In this document: positions 34,465-43,167 of the stretch, piece by piece
How positions within the stretch are numbered: position 1 is the first letter of the stretch
Layout of the letters: the number at the start of each line of letters is the position of its first letter
NCBI GenBank assembly: GCA_963800325.1
Contig: CAWDAQ010000006.1
Location: forward strand, 310,001-374,000
Length of the DNA stretch: 64,000 nucleotides
Reading direction: 5' to 3'
DNA from: CAWDAQ01 sp963800325
GTDB taxonomy: Bacteria > Actinomycetota > Actinomycetes > Actinomycetales > Dermatophilaceae
Position numbers and translations under genes: made by a program
Notes under the pieces: generated by a model
Databases searched by the model: none
Told to the model about the DNA's origin: nothing
Seen by the model: the letters and a program-made list of their open reading frames with translations, nothing else

Positions 34465-34575
34465 TGGGCGTTCCCCGGGCGACGGGCCCGAGAGCGCGCC
34501 GTCGACGACGCTCCCACGACGGGCCAGTACGATCGGCGACGAGGACCGGGAGGACCAGAGAAGGAGGTGCGGGTC

Positions 34576-35490
34576 GTGGGTCTGTTCCAGCGCGTCGAGC
34601 AGAAGCTCGAACGTGCCGTCAACGGTGCGTTCGCCCGTGCCTTCCGGTCCGAGGTCCAGCCGGTCGAGATCGCCTCCGCGATCCGCCGGGCGATGGACGA
34701 CCGCGCCGCCGTGCTCGGCCGGGGCCGGACGATCGTGCCGAACATGTTCACGGTCGAGCTCTCCGACACCGACTTCGACCGCCTCGTGGAGTACGAGGAG
34801 GACCTCGAGGACGAGCTCATCGCCGCGGCCGAGGAGCACGCCGAGAGCCAGCACTACCAGCCCGGGGGCCCGCTCCGCGTCGGCTTCGAGGCCGCCGAGG
34901 ACCTCGAGACCGGGGTCTTCCGCGTGCGCCCGTCGACGGCGCGTCACCCCGACCAGGGCCGCGAGCGGTGGTCGCCGCCCCCGGAGGAGGACGAGGACTG
35001 GGACGAGCCGGGATACGCGGGCAACGCCGAGGCCGCAGGTGCCGCCGAGGCCGCAGGTGCCGCCGAGGCCGCAGGTGCCGCCGGGGCCGCAGGTGCCGCT
35101 GCGGGTGGGTACGCCGCCGCGCACCGACCCCAGGAGCGTCCCCGCCACCGGGTGGTCGAGGAGCACGAGCCGCCCCCGCGGCGGGTCAACCCGGCCGACC
35201 GCCCGTGGCTCGACGTCGACGGCGAGCGCTACCCCCTCATGGGGCCGATGACCGTCCTCGGCCGGGACGAGAGCGCCGACATCGTCCTCGACGACCCCGG
35301 CATCTCCCGGCGCCACTGCGAGGTGCGCGTCACCAACGACGGGCCCCACCTCGTCACGACGCTGCGGGACCTGCAGTCGACGAACGGGACGTTCGTCAAC
35401 GGCGAGCGGGTGACGAGCACCCGCCTGCACGACCACGACGCACTCACCGTCGGCCGGACGACGGTGACCTACCGGGCGGGGCGCCGGTGA
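34576..35490 (+). CDS. fhaA: FHA domain protein FhaA (DUF3662 plus FHA)
   Basis: A 304-residue protein. Residues 1-115 are the DUF3662 domain (GLFQRVEQKLERAVNGAFAR; VQPVEIASAIRRAMDDRAAV; VPNMFTVELSDTDFDRLVEY). Then comes a low-complexity alanine/glycine linker built by an 18-bp tandem repeat. The FHA domain is at about 210-300 (MTVLGRDESADIVLDDPGIS, RRHCEVRV, LQSTNGTFVNGERV). FHA domains bind phosphothreonine; FhaA is a PknB partner in cell-wall synthesis and division. The start is the GTG eight bases after AGGAGG. It is the first gene of the fhaA-pknB operon. Confidence 0.93.
   Translation: MGLFQRVEQKLERAVNGAFARAFRSEVQPVEIASAIRRAMDDRAAVLGRGRTIVPNMFTVELSDTDFDRLVEYEEDLEDELIAAAEEHAESQHYQPGGPLRVGFEAAEDLETGVFRVRPSTARHPDQGRERWSPPPEEDEDWDEPGYAGNAEAAGAAEAAGAAEAAGAAGAAGAAAGGYAAAHRPQERPRHRVVEEHEPPPRRVNPADRPWLDVDGERYPLMGPMTVLGRDESADIVLDDPGISRRHCEVRVTNDGPHLVTTLRDLQSTNGTFVNGERVTSTRLHDHDALTVGRTTVTYRAGRR
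35026..35097 (+). repeat. 18-bp tandem repeat inside fhaA
   Basis: GCCGAGGCCGCAGGTGCC occurs at 35026, 35044, 35062 and, with one change (GAG to GGG), at 35080. It encodes repeats of AEAAGA in the linker between DUF3662 and FHA. Being a multiple of three, copy-number change would keep the frame. Confidence 0.95.
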
Positions 35491-35532
35491 CGGCGCGCGG
35501 GACCGACGACACGGGACGGGCACCGAGCAGGC

Positions 35533-35997
35533 ATGAGTGAGCTGACCCTGACGATCATGCGGCTCGGGTTGCTCGTGCTGCTCTGGCTCTTCGTGTTCAG
35601 CATCGCGGGGGTGCTGCGCAGCGACCTGTACGGCACCCGCGTCGTCTCCCGACCCACGACCTCCCCGAAGGGGTCGGCGCCGGCACCCAAGGGCCGCGGC
35701 CGCCGTCGTCCCACCCGGCTCGTCGTCACCTCGGGCCGGCTCGCCGGGACCAGCCTGCCGCTGAAGGAGTCCGGCATGCTCATCGGCCGAAACCCGGAGT
35801 GCACCCTCGTCCTCGAGGACGACTTCGCCTCCGGACGGCACGCCCGCGTCTACGCCACCGAGGAGGGCTGGTTCGTCGAGGACCTCGGCTCCACGAACGG
35901 GACCTTCGTCGAGCAGCAGCGGATCACCGGCTCCGTGCCGCTGAAGATGGGCAGTGCGCTGCGGATCGGGCGCACCGTCATCGAGCTGCGGAACTGA
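35533..35997 (+). CDS. fhaB: FHA domain protein FhaB
   Basis: A 154-residue protein with one N-terminal membrane helix (RLGLLVLLWLFVFSIAGVLR), a basic linker (PKGRGRRRP) and a C-terminal FHA domain (SGMLIGRNPECTLVLEDDFA; SGRHARVYA; LGSTNGTFVEQQRI). In mycobacteria the equivalent (FipA) links phosphorylated PBPs with FtsZ and FtsQ. It stands in the conserved position between fhaA and pstP. Confidence 0.93.
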   Translation: MSELTLTIMRLGLLVLLWLFVFSIAGVLRSDLYGTRVVSRPTTSPKGSAPAPKGRGRRRPTRLVVTSGRLAGTSLPLKESGMLIGRNPECTLVLEDDFASGRHARVYATEEGWFVEDLGSTNGTFVEQQRITGSVPLKMGSALRIGRTVIELRN

Positions 35998-36015
35998 CCG
36001 GGAGGACCCTGCTCC

Positions 36016-37410
36016 GTGGCCATCGCCTTCCACTTCGCCGCCCGGTCCGACATCGGGCTCGTGCGCAGCGAGAACCAGGACTCCGGGTACGCCGGACCGC
36101 ACCTGCTCGTCGTCGCCGACGGGATGGGCGGGCACGCGGGCGGCGACATCGCCTCCTCGGTCGCGATCGGCCGGCTCGTCGAGCTCGACGGCAACTCGAT
36201 CGGCGGCCGCGAGGCCGGCGAGGAGCTCAGCAACGCCATCGCCGCCGCCAACCGGGAGCTCGGCAGCCTCGTCACCTCCCAGCCCGAGCTGAAGGGCATG
36301 GGTACGACCGTCACCGCGCTGCTGCGCTCGCGCAACACCCTCACCCTCGCCCACATCGGGGACAGCCGTGCGTACATGCTGCGCGGCGACCGGTTCACCC
36401 AGCTCACGCACGACCACTCCTTCGTCCAGACCCTCGTCGACGAGGGCCGGATCACCCAGGAGGAGGCCGCCACCCACCCCCAGCGTGCGCTGGTCACCCG
36501 TGTCCTCACCGGACAGCCCGACGACGAGCCGGACCTCGCCGTCCGCGAGGCGACCGCCGGGGACCGCTACCTGCTCTGCTCGGACGGGCTGTCCGGGTAC
36601 GTCGGCGCGGACACGATCGAGGAGATCCTCCGCGCCGGAGACCCTCCCGGCCGCACCGCCGACGTCCTTGTCGACCTCGCCCGACGGGCCGGCGCCCCGG
36701 ACAACGTCACCGTCGTCGTCGCCGACGTCGTCGACATGTCGACCGCCGCGGCCCCGCCGACCCAACCGCAGGTCGTCGGCGCGGCGTCGCTGGCCCGCAC
36801 CGGCACCCGCGCGGTCCCGGTGAGCCCCGCCGAGAAGGCCGCGGCGCTGCGCTCGCCGGAGGCCGAGGAGGACACGGACGAGCGCCGGGTCCGCCTGGCC
36901 GAGCAGGACTCCGGCTCGCGCCGCGGCCGGGTGCTGCGGGCCGTCGGGGCCGTGCTCGCGGTCCTCGTCATCCTCGCCGGCGGCGCGTACGCCGCCTGGG
37001 CGTGGACCCAGCAACAGGTCTACGTCGGCGCCCAGGACGGCCGGGTCGCCGTCTTCCGCGGGGTCTCGCAGGACCTCGGGCCGATCAGCCTCTCGACCGC
37101 GACCGAGGTCACCGACATCTCCCTCGACGACCTGCCCGAGTACTTCCGCGGGCAGGTCGAGAGCACGGTCACCGTCGACAACCGGGCCCAGGCCGACCAG
37201 CTCGTCGCCGACCTGCGCAGCCAGGCCGACGCGTGCGCCCGGCTGAAGGCCAAGGGCAAGGAGTGCGGCTCGACGACCGCGACCTCGACCGCCACCTCCA
37301 GCCCGGGGACCTCGCCGCGCACGTCGACCTCCGGCGCCACGCCATCGGGGTCGGCGACCTCGACCGGGGGGACCCCGAACACCCGCAGCACGACGGTGGT
37401 GACGCCGTGA
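36016..37410 (+). CDS. pstP: PP2C-family serine/threonine phosphatase PstP
   Basis: A 464-residue protein (GTG start). The catalytic PP2C domain (about residues 1-240) shows ARSDIGLVRSENQDSG, VVADGMGGHAGGDIASS, LAHIGDSRAYMLRGDR, LLCSDGLSGYV and APDNVTVVVADVVD with all metal-binding aspartates. A membrane helix (AVGAVLAVLVILAGGAYAAW) at about 308-330 leads to a periplasmic domain and a Thr/Ser-rich tail. It dephosphorylates PknA/B-type kinases and their targets. The stop overlaps the rodA start by four bases. Confidence 0.95.
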   Translation: MAIAFHFAARSDIGLVRSENQDSGYAGPHLLVVADGMGGHAGGDIASSVAIGRLVELDGNSIGGREAGEELSNAIAAANRELGSLVTSQPELKGMGTTVTALLRSRNTLTLAHIGDSRAYMLRGDRFTQLTHDHSFVQTLVDEGRITQEEAATHPQRALVTRVLTGQPDDEPDLAVREATAGDRYLLCSDGLSGYVGADTIEEILRAGDPPGRTADVLVDLARRAGAPDNVTVVVADVVDMSTAAAPPTQPQVVGAASLARTGTRAVPVSPAEKAAALRSPEAEEDTDERRVRLAEQDSGSRRGRVLRAVGAVLAVLVILAGGAYAAWAWTQQQVYVGAQDGRVAVFRGVSQDLGPISLSTATEVTDISLDDLPEYFRGQVESTVTVDNRAQADQLVADLRSQADACARLKAKGKECGSTTATSTATSSPGTSPRTSTSGATPSGSATSTGGTPNTRSTTVVTP

Positions 37411-38783
37411 GCACCGTGACCTCGCTGCCGCCTCGCCGGGGGCGCAACGTCGAGCTCGTCCTGCTCCTGTTCGCGGTCGGCATCGTCGCGCTCGCCTACA
37501 CCAACGTCGCCGTCGCGGTGCAGGGCCGGATCCCGCCGGACCTGCTCTCGCTGTCCGGCTGGATGATGGGGATCGCGTTCGCGTTCCACCTGATCCTGCG
37601 CTGGCGGGCCTCGTACGCCGACCCGCTGCTGCTGCCCGCCGTGACCCTCCTCAACGGGCTCGGGCTCGTCATGATCCACCGGCTCGACCTCGCGGCCGGC
37701 CGGTCGGTCGCCGAGGGGCTCGCCGTGAAGCAGCTGACGTGGAGCACGCTCGCGGTCGCGATCGCCGCGGCCGTCCTGATCCTGCTGCGCGACCACCGCG
37801 TGCTGCGGCGCTACACCTACATCGCCGGCGTGAGCGGGTTCGCCCTGCTCCTGCTGCCGCTGCTGCCGGGGATCGGCCGGGAGATCAACGGGGCCCGCAT
37901 CTGGATCGGCCTCGGGCCGCTGTCGTTCCAGCCGGGCGAGGTCGCCAAGATCGTCCTCGCGGTCTTCTTCGCCGGCTACCTCGTCCAGACCCGGGACGTG
38001 CTCTCCCTCGCGGGCCGGAAGGTCCTCGGGCTGACCCTGCCGCGTGGGCGCGACCTCGGGCCGATCCTCCTCGCGTGGGCGGCGAGCCTGGGCGTCCTCG
38101 TCCTCCAGAAGGACCTCGGCTCCTCGCTGCTGTTCTTCGGGATCTTCGTCGCGATGCTCTACGTCGCCACCGAGCGGGTCTCGTGGATCGCGATCGGCCT
38201 CGGGCTCGCCGTCGGCGGCGCCTACGTCGCCTACCTCATCTTCGGCCACGTCCAGGAGCGGGTCCTGCTCTGGCTGCACACCTTCAGCCCGGAGGCGCTG
38301 CAGACCTCCGACCAGCTCGCCCGCGGGCTGATGGGCATGGCGGCCGGCGGGCTGCTCGGCACCGGGCTCGGGCAGGGGCACCCGGACCTGACCTACTTCG
38401 CCGAGTCCGACTTCATCGTCCCGAGCTTCGGCGAGGAGATCGGGCTCATCGGGCTGTTCGCGATGCTCCTGCTCTACGTCATCATCGTCGAGCGCGGGCT
38501 GCGGACCTCGGTCGGCGTCCGGGACGGGTTCGGCAAGCTCCTCGCCGCCGGGCTGTCGTTCTCGCTCGCGATCCAGTGCTTCGTCGTCGTCGGGGGCGTC
38601 ACCCGGGTCATCCCGCTGACCGGGCTGACGATGCCGTTCCTGTCCTACGGCGGCTCCTCGCTGCTCGCGAACTGGGCGCTGGTCGCGCTGCTGCTGCGGA
38701 TCAGCGACCACGCCCGCCGCCCGCTGCCGGAGCCGGAGCCCGCCGGCGAGGACGCCCCCACCGAGGTGGTGAGCCGCCGGTGA
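37407..38783 (+). CDS. rodA: SEDS peptidoglycan glycosyltransferase RodA
   Basis: A 458-residue SEDS protein with about twelve helices. It shows GREINGARIWIGLGPLSFQP and GEVAKIVLAVFFAGYL (the conserved SEDS signature), LQKDLGSSLLFFGIFVAMLY, FAESDFIVPSFGEEIGLIGL and IPLTGLTMPFLSYGGSS. It polymerises lipid II glycans together with the class B PBP encoded next. The GTG at 37407 overlaps the pstP stop (GTGA). The next gene overlaps its stop the same way. Confidence 0.95.
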   Translation: MSTVTSLPPRRGRNVELVLLLFAVGIVALAYTNVAVAVQGRIPPDLLSLSGWMMGIAFAFHLILRWRASYADPLLLPAVTLLNGLGLVMIHRLDLAAGRSVAEGLAVKQLTWSTLAVAIAAAVLILLRDHRVLRRYTYIAGVSGFALLLLPLLPGIGREINGARIWIGLGPLSFQPGEVAKIVLAVFFAGYLVQTRDVLSLAGRKVLGLTLPRGRDLGPILLAWAASLGVLVLQKDLGSSLLFFGIFVAMLYVATERVSWIAIGLGLAVGGAYVAYLIFGHVQERVLLWLHTFSPEALQTSDQLARGLMGMAAGGLLGTGLGQGHPDLTYFAESDFIVPSFGEEIGLIGLFAMLLLYVIIVERGLRTSVGVRDGFGKLLAAGLSFSLAIQCFVVVGGVTRVIPLTGLTMPFLSYGGSSLLANWALVALLLRISDHARRPLPEPEPAGEDAPTEVVSRR

Positions 38784-40237
38784 ACACCCCGATCCGCCGC
38801 CTGTCCACCCTCGTCGCCGTCCTGTTCGCGATCCTGCTCGTCTCGACGACGTGGATCCAGGTCGTCGCGGCGAAGAGCATCAACGAGCGCCCGGACAACC
38901 GGCGCACGCTGCTCGCGAGCTACAACCGCGAGCGCGGGCAGATCATCGTCGACGGCAAGGCCGTCGCGAAGTCGGTGCCCTCCGACGACGAGCTCAAGTG
39001 GAACCGCACCTACCCGGAAGGACCGCTCTACTCCCACGTGACCGGGTACTACTCGTTCGTCTACGGCGCCGGCGGCGGCGTCGAGGAGTCCTCCGACCCG
39101 CTGCTGTCGGGCCAGTCGGACAAGCTGTTCTACCGGCGGATCACCGACATCGTCACCGGCCGCAACCCCTCCGGCGCGAGCGTCGAGCTGACCATCGACC
39201 CCAGGGCCCAGCAGGCCGCCGACGCCGCACTCGGCGACCAGCGCGGCGCCGTCGTCGCCCTCGACCCGAGCACCGGGGCGATCCTCGCCCTGGTCAGCCA
39301 CCCCGACTACGACCCGAACTCGCTGACCAGCCACGACGTCAAGGCCGTCCAGAAGGCGTGGAAGCAGCTCAACGACGACCCGAGCCAGCCGATGGTCGAC
39401 CGCGCCATCGCCGGCGACCTCTACCCCCCCGGTTCGACGTTCAAGCTCGTCACCGCCGCGACCGCCCTCGAGAGCGGGGACTACACCCCGGACACCGAGA
39501 TCCCCGGCCCCGCGGTGCTCGACCTGCCGCAGACGACCTCGGACCTGCCCAACGACGACGGCCTGCCCTGCGGTCCGGGCGACAGCTCGACCCTGCTCGT
39601 CGCGCTGCAGCGCTCGTGCAACACCTCCTTCGGCGCCCTCGGCCTGAAGCTCGGACAGAACGCGATCTCCTCGCAGGCGGCCAAGTTCGGGTTCGGGGAC
39701 AGCCTCCAGGTGCCGATGCGGGTCACGCCGAGCACGTTCCCCAGCGGCCTCAACCCGCCGCAGCTCGCGCAGTCCTCCATCGGCCAGTTCGACGTCCGTG
39801 TCACCCCGCTCCAGATCGCGATGGTCTCCGCGGCCATCGCGAACCAGGGGGTCGTGATGAACCCCTACCTCGTCCAGACCGTCCGCGGGTCGGACCTCAG
39901 CGTCATCGACCGGGCCTCGCCGGAGAAGATGTCGGATGCGGTGAGCCCGGAGACCGCCTCCGAGCTCACGACGATGATGAAGGCCGTCGTGGAGGGCGGC
40001 ACGGGGACCCCGGCACAGATCCCCGGGGTGTCGGTGGCCGGCAAGACGGGCACGGCTCAGCACGCCGAGGGGGCGGCGCCGCACGCGTGGTTCACCGGGT
40101 TCGCACCCGCCGAGGACCCGAAGGTCGCCGTGGCGGTCGTCGTCGAGGACGGGGGACGGGCGGGCAACGAGGGCTTCGGCGGCTCGGTGGCAGGGCCCAT
40201 CGCGAAGGCGGTCATGCAGGCCGTGCTGGGATCATGA
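38780..40237 (+). CDS. pbpA: class B penicillin-binding protein PbpA
   Basis: A 485-residue peptidoglycan transpeptidase with one N-terminal helix (LSTLVAVLFAILLVSTTWIQ). The transpeptidase motifs are present: YPPGSTFKLVTAATALESGD (SxxK), QRSCNTSFGALGLKLGQN (SxN) and SVAGKTGTAQHAEGAAPHAW (KTG). It partners RodA for septal/lateral wall synthesis. GTG start with GTGA overlap. Confidence 0.95.
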   Translation: MNTPIRRLSTLVAVLFAILLVSTTWIQVVAAKSINERPDNRRTLLASYNRERGQIIVDGKAVAKSVPSDDELKWNRTYPEGPLYSHVTGYYSFVYGAGGGVEESSDPLLSGQSDKLFYRRITDIVTGRNPSGASVELTIDPRAQQAADAALGDQRGAVVALDPSTGAILALVSHPDYDPNSLTSHDVKAVQKAWKQLNDDPSQPMVDRAIAGDLYPPGSTFKLVTAATALESGDYTPDTEIPGPAVLDLPQTTSDLPNDDGLPCGPGDSSTLLVALQRSCNTSFGALGLKLGQNAISSQAAKFGFGDSLQVPMRVTPSTFPSGLNPPQLAQSSIGQFDVRVTPLQIAMVSAAIANQGVVMNPYLVQTVRGSDLSVIDRASPEKMSDAVSPETASELTTMMKAVVEGGTGTPAQIPGVSVAGKTGTAQHAEGAAPHAWFTGFAPAEDPKVAVAVVVEDGGRAGNEGFGGSVAGPIAKAVMQAVLGS

Positions 40238-40243
40238 GGAGAG

Positions 40244-42334
40244 ATGGCTGACATGAGCGAACGCACCCCCGACCTCCTCGGGGGCCGGTACGAGGTGGGC
40301 GACCTCATCGGCCGCGGGGGGATGGCCGAGGTGCACCGGGGGTACGACACCCGCCTCGGTCGCCCGGTGGCGATCAAGATCCTGCGGTCCGACCACGCCC
40401 GGGACGCCTCGTTCATCCACCGCTTCCGCCGGGAGGCCCAGTCCGTCGCCGGCCTCAACCACCCGGCCATCGTCGCCGTCTACGACTCGGGCGAGGACCA
40501 CCTCGTCGAGTCCGGCGGCGCCGAGGTCGCCGTGCCGTACATCGTCATGGAGTTCGTCGAGGGTCAGACCCTGCGCCACCTGCTCAACGAGCACGGCACG
40601 CTCGCGCCGGACCGGGCGGCGCGGATCACCGAGGGCGTCCTGGACGCCCTCGCCTACAGCCACCGGATGGGCATCGTCCACCGGGACATCAAGCCGGCGA
40701 ACGTCATGGTCACCGAGGACGGCGCCGTCAAGGTCATGGACTTCGGCATCGCCCGGGCGATCGCGGACGCGCAGGCGACGATGACCCAGACCGCGACGGT
40801 CATCGGGACCGCGCAGTACCTCTCCCCCGAGCAGGCCGAGGGCCAGACCGTCGACGCCCGGTCCGACCTGTACTCCACCGGGTGCCTGCTGTTCGAGCTG
40901 CTCGCCGGCCGGACCCCCTTCACCGGGGACCCGATCTCACTGAGCTACCAGCACGTCGGCAAGCCCCCGCCGCTGCCGTCCTCGTTCAACGACGAGGTGT
41001 ACAGCGCCCTCGACGCCGTCGTCCTGCACGCGCTCAGCAAGAACAAGGACGAGCGCTACCAGGACGCCGCCGCCTTCCGCGCCGACCTGCGGGCCGCCCG
41101 GATCGGGCTCCCGATCAGCGACGCCGCCCGGGCGAGCCTGACCGCCGCGGACTCCGTGGCGGGGGCCGCCCTCGCCGGCGGCGCCGCCGGCGCGCTCGGC
41201 GGAGAGCGCACCCAGGTCATCCCGACCGAGGACAGGCGGCCGCAGCCGCCTCCCCCGGACGGGGACACCGCCGACCAGGAGGTCGTCGGCGAGGACGGCG
41301 GCCGCCGCCGCGGGGCGTGGGCGTGGGTCGGCATCGTCCTCGCGCTGCTCGCCGCGCTCGGGCTGCTCGCGTTCGCCACGAGCCGCTACATGGACTCCCG
41401 GCAGCCGACGATGGTCTCGGTCCCCGACGTGACCGGCCTGCAGCAGAAGGTCGCCCAGGGCCGGCTCACCTCGCAGGGCTTCGACGTCAACGTCGACGAG
41501 GCGGCCAACGACTCCACGCCCGACGGGAACGTCATCTCCCAGGACCCGAAGGGCAACTCCCGCGCCCAGGAGAACAGCACCGTGACGATCACGGTCTCGA
41601 CCGGGCCGGGCAACACGAGCGTGCCGAGCCTGGAGGGACGCTCCGAGTCCGACGCCCGCGCCGCGCTCGACGAGGCCGGGCTCAAGGTCGGCAGCACGAG
41701 CGAGGTCGACAACCCCGACTACGAGAAGGGGACGGTCGTCTCCTCCGACCCCGCCGGCGGCGCGACCGTCTCGCGCGGATCGACCGTCGACCTCGAACTC
41801 GCCTCCGGCAAGGTCGACCTGCCCGACCTGACGGGCCTCACCGAGAGCGACGCCCGCTCCAAGGCGTCCGACCTCGGGCTCGACGTCTCGACCGAGACGA
41901 AGCCGAGTGACAAGCAGTCCGGCACGGTCATCGGGCAGGACCCCGGGCCGGGGAGCGTCGACGTCGGCTCCCAGGTCCACCTCGTCATCGCGGAGGCCGC
42001 GCCCGTCACCTCGACGACGACGGTGACGGAGTCCTCGACGTCGACGAGCTCGTCGACGCCCCCGCCGAGCTCGTCGACGTCGACGAGCAGCAGCTCGACG
42101 GCGACCAACGGCCAGGGCAGCGGCACCGGCTCCACGAGCGCGGAGTCGAGCACGACGACCTCGACCGACACCGGCACCGACACCGGCACCGGCAGCGACA
42201 CCGGGACGAACCCGACGCCGCCGGGCAGCACCCGCGCCGAGGTCCGCCCGAGCACCCCGGGTCAGGGCAACCGCGGGCAGGGCACCCGCGGGACGGCGTC
42301 GGGCCCGACGTCGACCCCGCCACCCGCCGGCTGA
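40244..42334 (+). CDS. pknB: serine/threonine protein kinase PknB with three PASTA domains
   Basis: A 696-residue receptor kinase. The kinase domain (about residues 10-275) has LIGRGGMAEVHRGYDTRLGR, VAIKIL, VHRDIKPANVMV, VMDFGIARAI and the activation loop TMTQTATVIGTAQYLSPEQA. A membrane helix (WVGIVLALLAALGLLAFAT) at about 358-380 is followed by three PASTA repeats (VSVPDVTGLQQKVAQGRLTS; TSVPSLEGRSESDARAALDE; VDLPDLTGLTESDARSKASD). Then comes a Ser/Thr/Gly-rich tail of about 110 residues. Most actinobacterial PknB proteins carry four PASTA units. The ribosome site (AGGAG) is only two bases before the ATG at 40244, so the ATG at 40253 may be the true start. PASTA domains sense muropeptides or lipid II. 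Confidence 0.95.
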   Translation: MADMSERTPDLLGGRYEVGDLIGRGGMAEVHRGYDTRLGRPVAIKILRSDHARDASFIHRFRREAQSVAGLNHPAIVAVYDSGEDHLVESGGAEVAVPYIVMEFVEGQTLRHLLNEHGTLAPDRAARITEGVLDALAYSHRMGIVHRDIKPANVMVTEDGAVKVMDFGIARAIADAQATMTQTATVIGTAQYLSPEQAEGQTVDARSDLYSTGCLLFELLAGRTPFTGDPISLSYQHVGKPPPLPSSFNDEVYSALDAVVLHALSKNKDERYQDAAAFRADLRAARIGLPISDAARASLTAADSVAGAALAGGAAGALGGERTQVIPTEDRRPQPPPPDGDTADQEVVGEDGGRRRGAWAWVGIVLALLAALGLLAFATSRYMDSRQPTMVSVPDVTGLQQKVAQGRLTSQGFDVNVDEAANDSTPDGNVISQDPKGNSRAQENSTVTITVSTGPGNTSVPSLEGRSESDARAALDEAGLKVGSTSEVDNPDYEKGTVVSSDPAGGATVSRGSTVDLELASGKVDLPDLTGLTESDARSKASDLGLDVSTETKPSDKQSGTVIGQDPGPGSVDVGSQVHLVIAEAAPVTSTTTVTESSTSTSSSTPPPSSSTSTSSSSTATNGQGSGTGSTSAESSTTTSTDTGTDTGTGSDTGTNPTPPGSTRAEVRPSTPGQGNRGQGTRGTASGPTSTPPPAG

Positions 42335-42336
42335 CC

Positions 42337-42405
42337 CCACGTTGAGTGAGCGCCAACTGCTCCGATTTCCCGCGCGGAGGAGCAGTTGGCGCTCACTCAA
42401 CGTGG
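42337..42405. repeat. family A palindrome: perfect 27-bp inverted repeat after pknB
   Basis: The 27 bases at 42337-42363 (core GTTGAGTGAGCGCCAACTGC) are the exact reverse complement of 42379-42405, with a 15-base loop. The hairpin starts two bases past the pknB stop and lies between convergent pknB and pabA. It shares the GTTGAGTGAGC and CAACTG modules with the repeats at 14491-14665. It probably ends transcription from both sides, but it is far longer than an ordinary terminator. Confidence 0.9.
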
Positions 42406-42426
42406 CGCACGGGACGCGGGGGGTAG

Positions 42427-42489
42427 GCCCGGGGGCCGGGGCGGGGTGCCCGGGGGCCGGGGCGGGGTGCCCGGGGGCCCGGGGCGGGC
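42427..42489. repeat. 21-bp G-rich tandem repeat, three copies
   Basis: Unit GCCCGGGGGCCGGGGCGGGG plus T, at 42427-42447, 42448-42468 and (with changes) 42469-42489, just before the pabA stop. Each unit has three runs of four to five G on the plus strand, so the array can form several G-quadruplexes. Confidence 0.9.
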
Positions 42490-42493
42490 GCCG

Positions 42494-43150
42494 TCAGCCG
42501 GCGGCGACGGCCCGGGCAACACCCTCGACGTCGCGCACGAGCGGGCTGAGCCCGGCCGAGCGCTCGGCCGCCCCGGCGAGACCGCACCGCTCGAGCCAGT
42601 TGCCGAGGATCCGGTGCCCGCCCTGGGTGAGGACGCTCTCGGGGTGGAACTGGACCCCCTCCAGCGGCAGCTCGCGGTGTCGGACTGCCATGATGACCCC
42701 GCTCGTGGTGCGGCCGGTGGCCTCGAGGACGTCCGGGAGCGTCGCCGGCTCGATCGTCAGCGAGTGGTACCGGGTCGCGGTGAACGGCGACGGGAGCCCG
42801 TCGAGCACGCCGGCGCCGGAGTGGTGGACCTGGGAGGTCTTGCCGTGGAGCAGCTCCGGGGCGCGGCCGACGACCCCGCCCATGACGAGCCCGAGCGCCT
42901 GGTGGCCCAGGCACACCCCGAGCATGGGCTGGGAGCGCTCCGCGCAGGCCTCGATCATCGCGGTCGAGACCCCGGCCTGCTCGGGCGTGCCGGGGCCGGG
43001 CGAGACGAGGACGCCGTCGAAGTCGGCGGCGTCGGCGGGCGCGACGGCGTCGTTGCGCACGACCTCGGTCTCGGCGCCGATCTGCTGCAGGTAGCCGACG
43101 ATCGTGAAGACGAAGCTGTCGTAGTTGTCGACGACGAGGATGCGGGTCAC
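42494..43150 (-). CDS. pabA: aminodeoxychorismate/anthranilate synthase component II (glutamine amidotransferase)
   Basis: A 218-residue class I glutamine amidotransferase: RILVVDNYDSFVFTIVGYLQ, VLVSPGPGTPEQAG, MLGVCLGHQALGLVMGG with the nucleophilic cysteine, and GVQFHPESVLTQGGHRILGN with the catalytic His/Glu. It supplies ammonia to chorismate for p-aminobenzoate (folate) or anthranilate (tryptophan); with no trpE nearby, and in the typical pknB-linked position, pabA is the better guess. GTG start at 43150. The DUF881 gene upstream ends 17 bases before it. Confidence 0.92.
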   Translation of the reverse strand: MTRILVVDNYDSFVFTIVGYLQQIGAETEVVRNDAVAPADAADFDGVLVSPGPGTPEQAGVSTAMIEACAERSQPMLGVCLGHQALGLVMGGVVGRAPELLHGKTSQVHHSGAGVLDGLPSPFTATRYHSLTIEPATLPDVLEATGRTTSGVIMAVRHRELPLEGVQFHPESVLTQGGHRILGNWLERCGLAGAAERSAGLSPLVRDVEGVARAVAAG

Positions 43151-43167
43151 GGCGCCATCATCCCGGA

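Noticed and set aside
34312..37014. Minus-strand open reading frame of 900 residues over fhaA-pstP
   Set aside because: Shadow of the conserved FHA and PP2C genes; its sequence is repetitive and has no domain.
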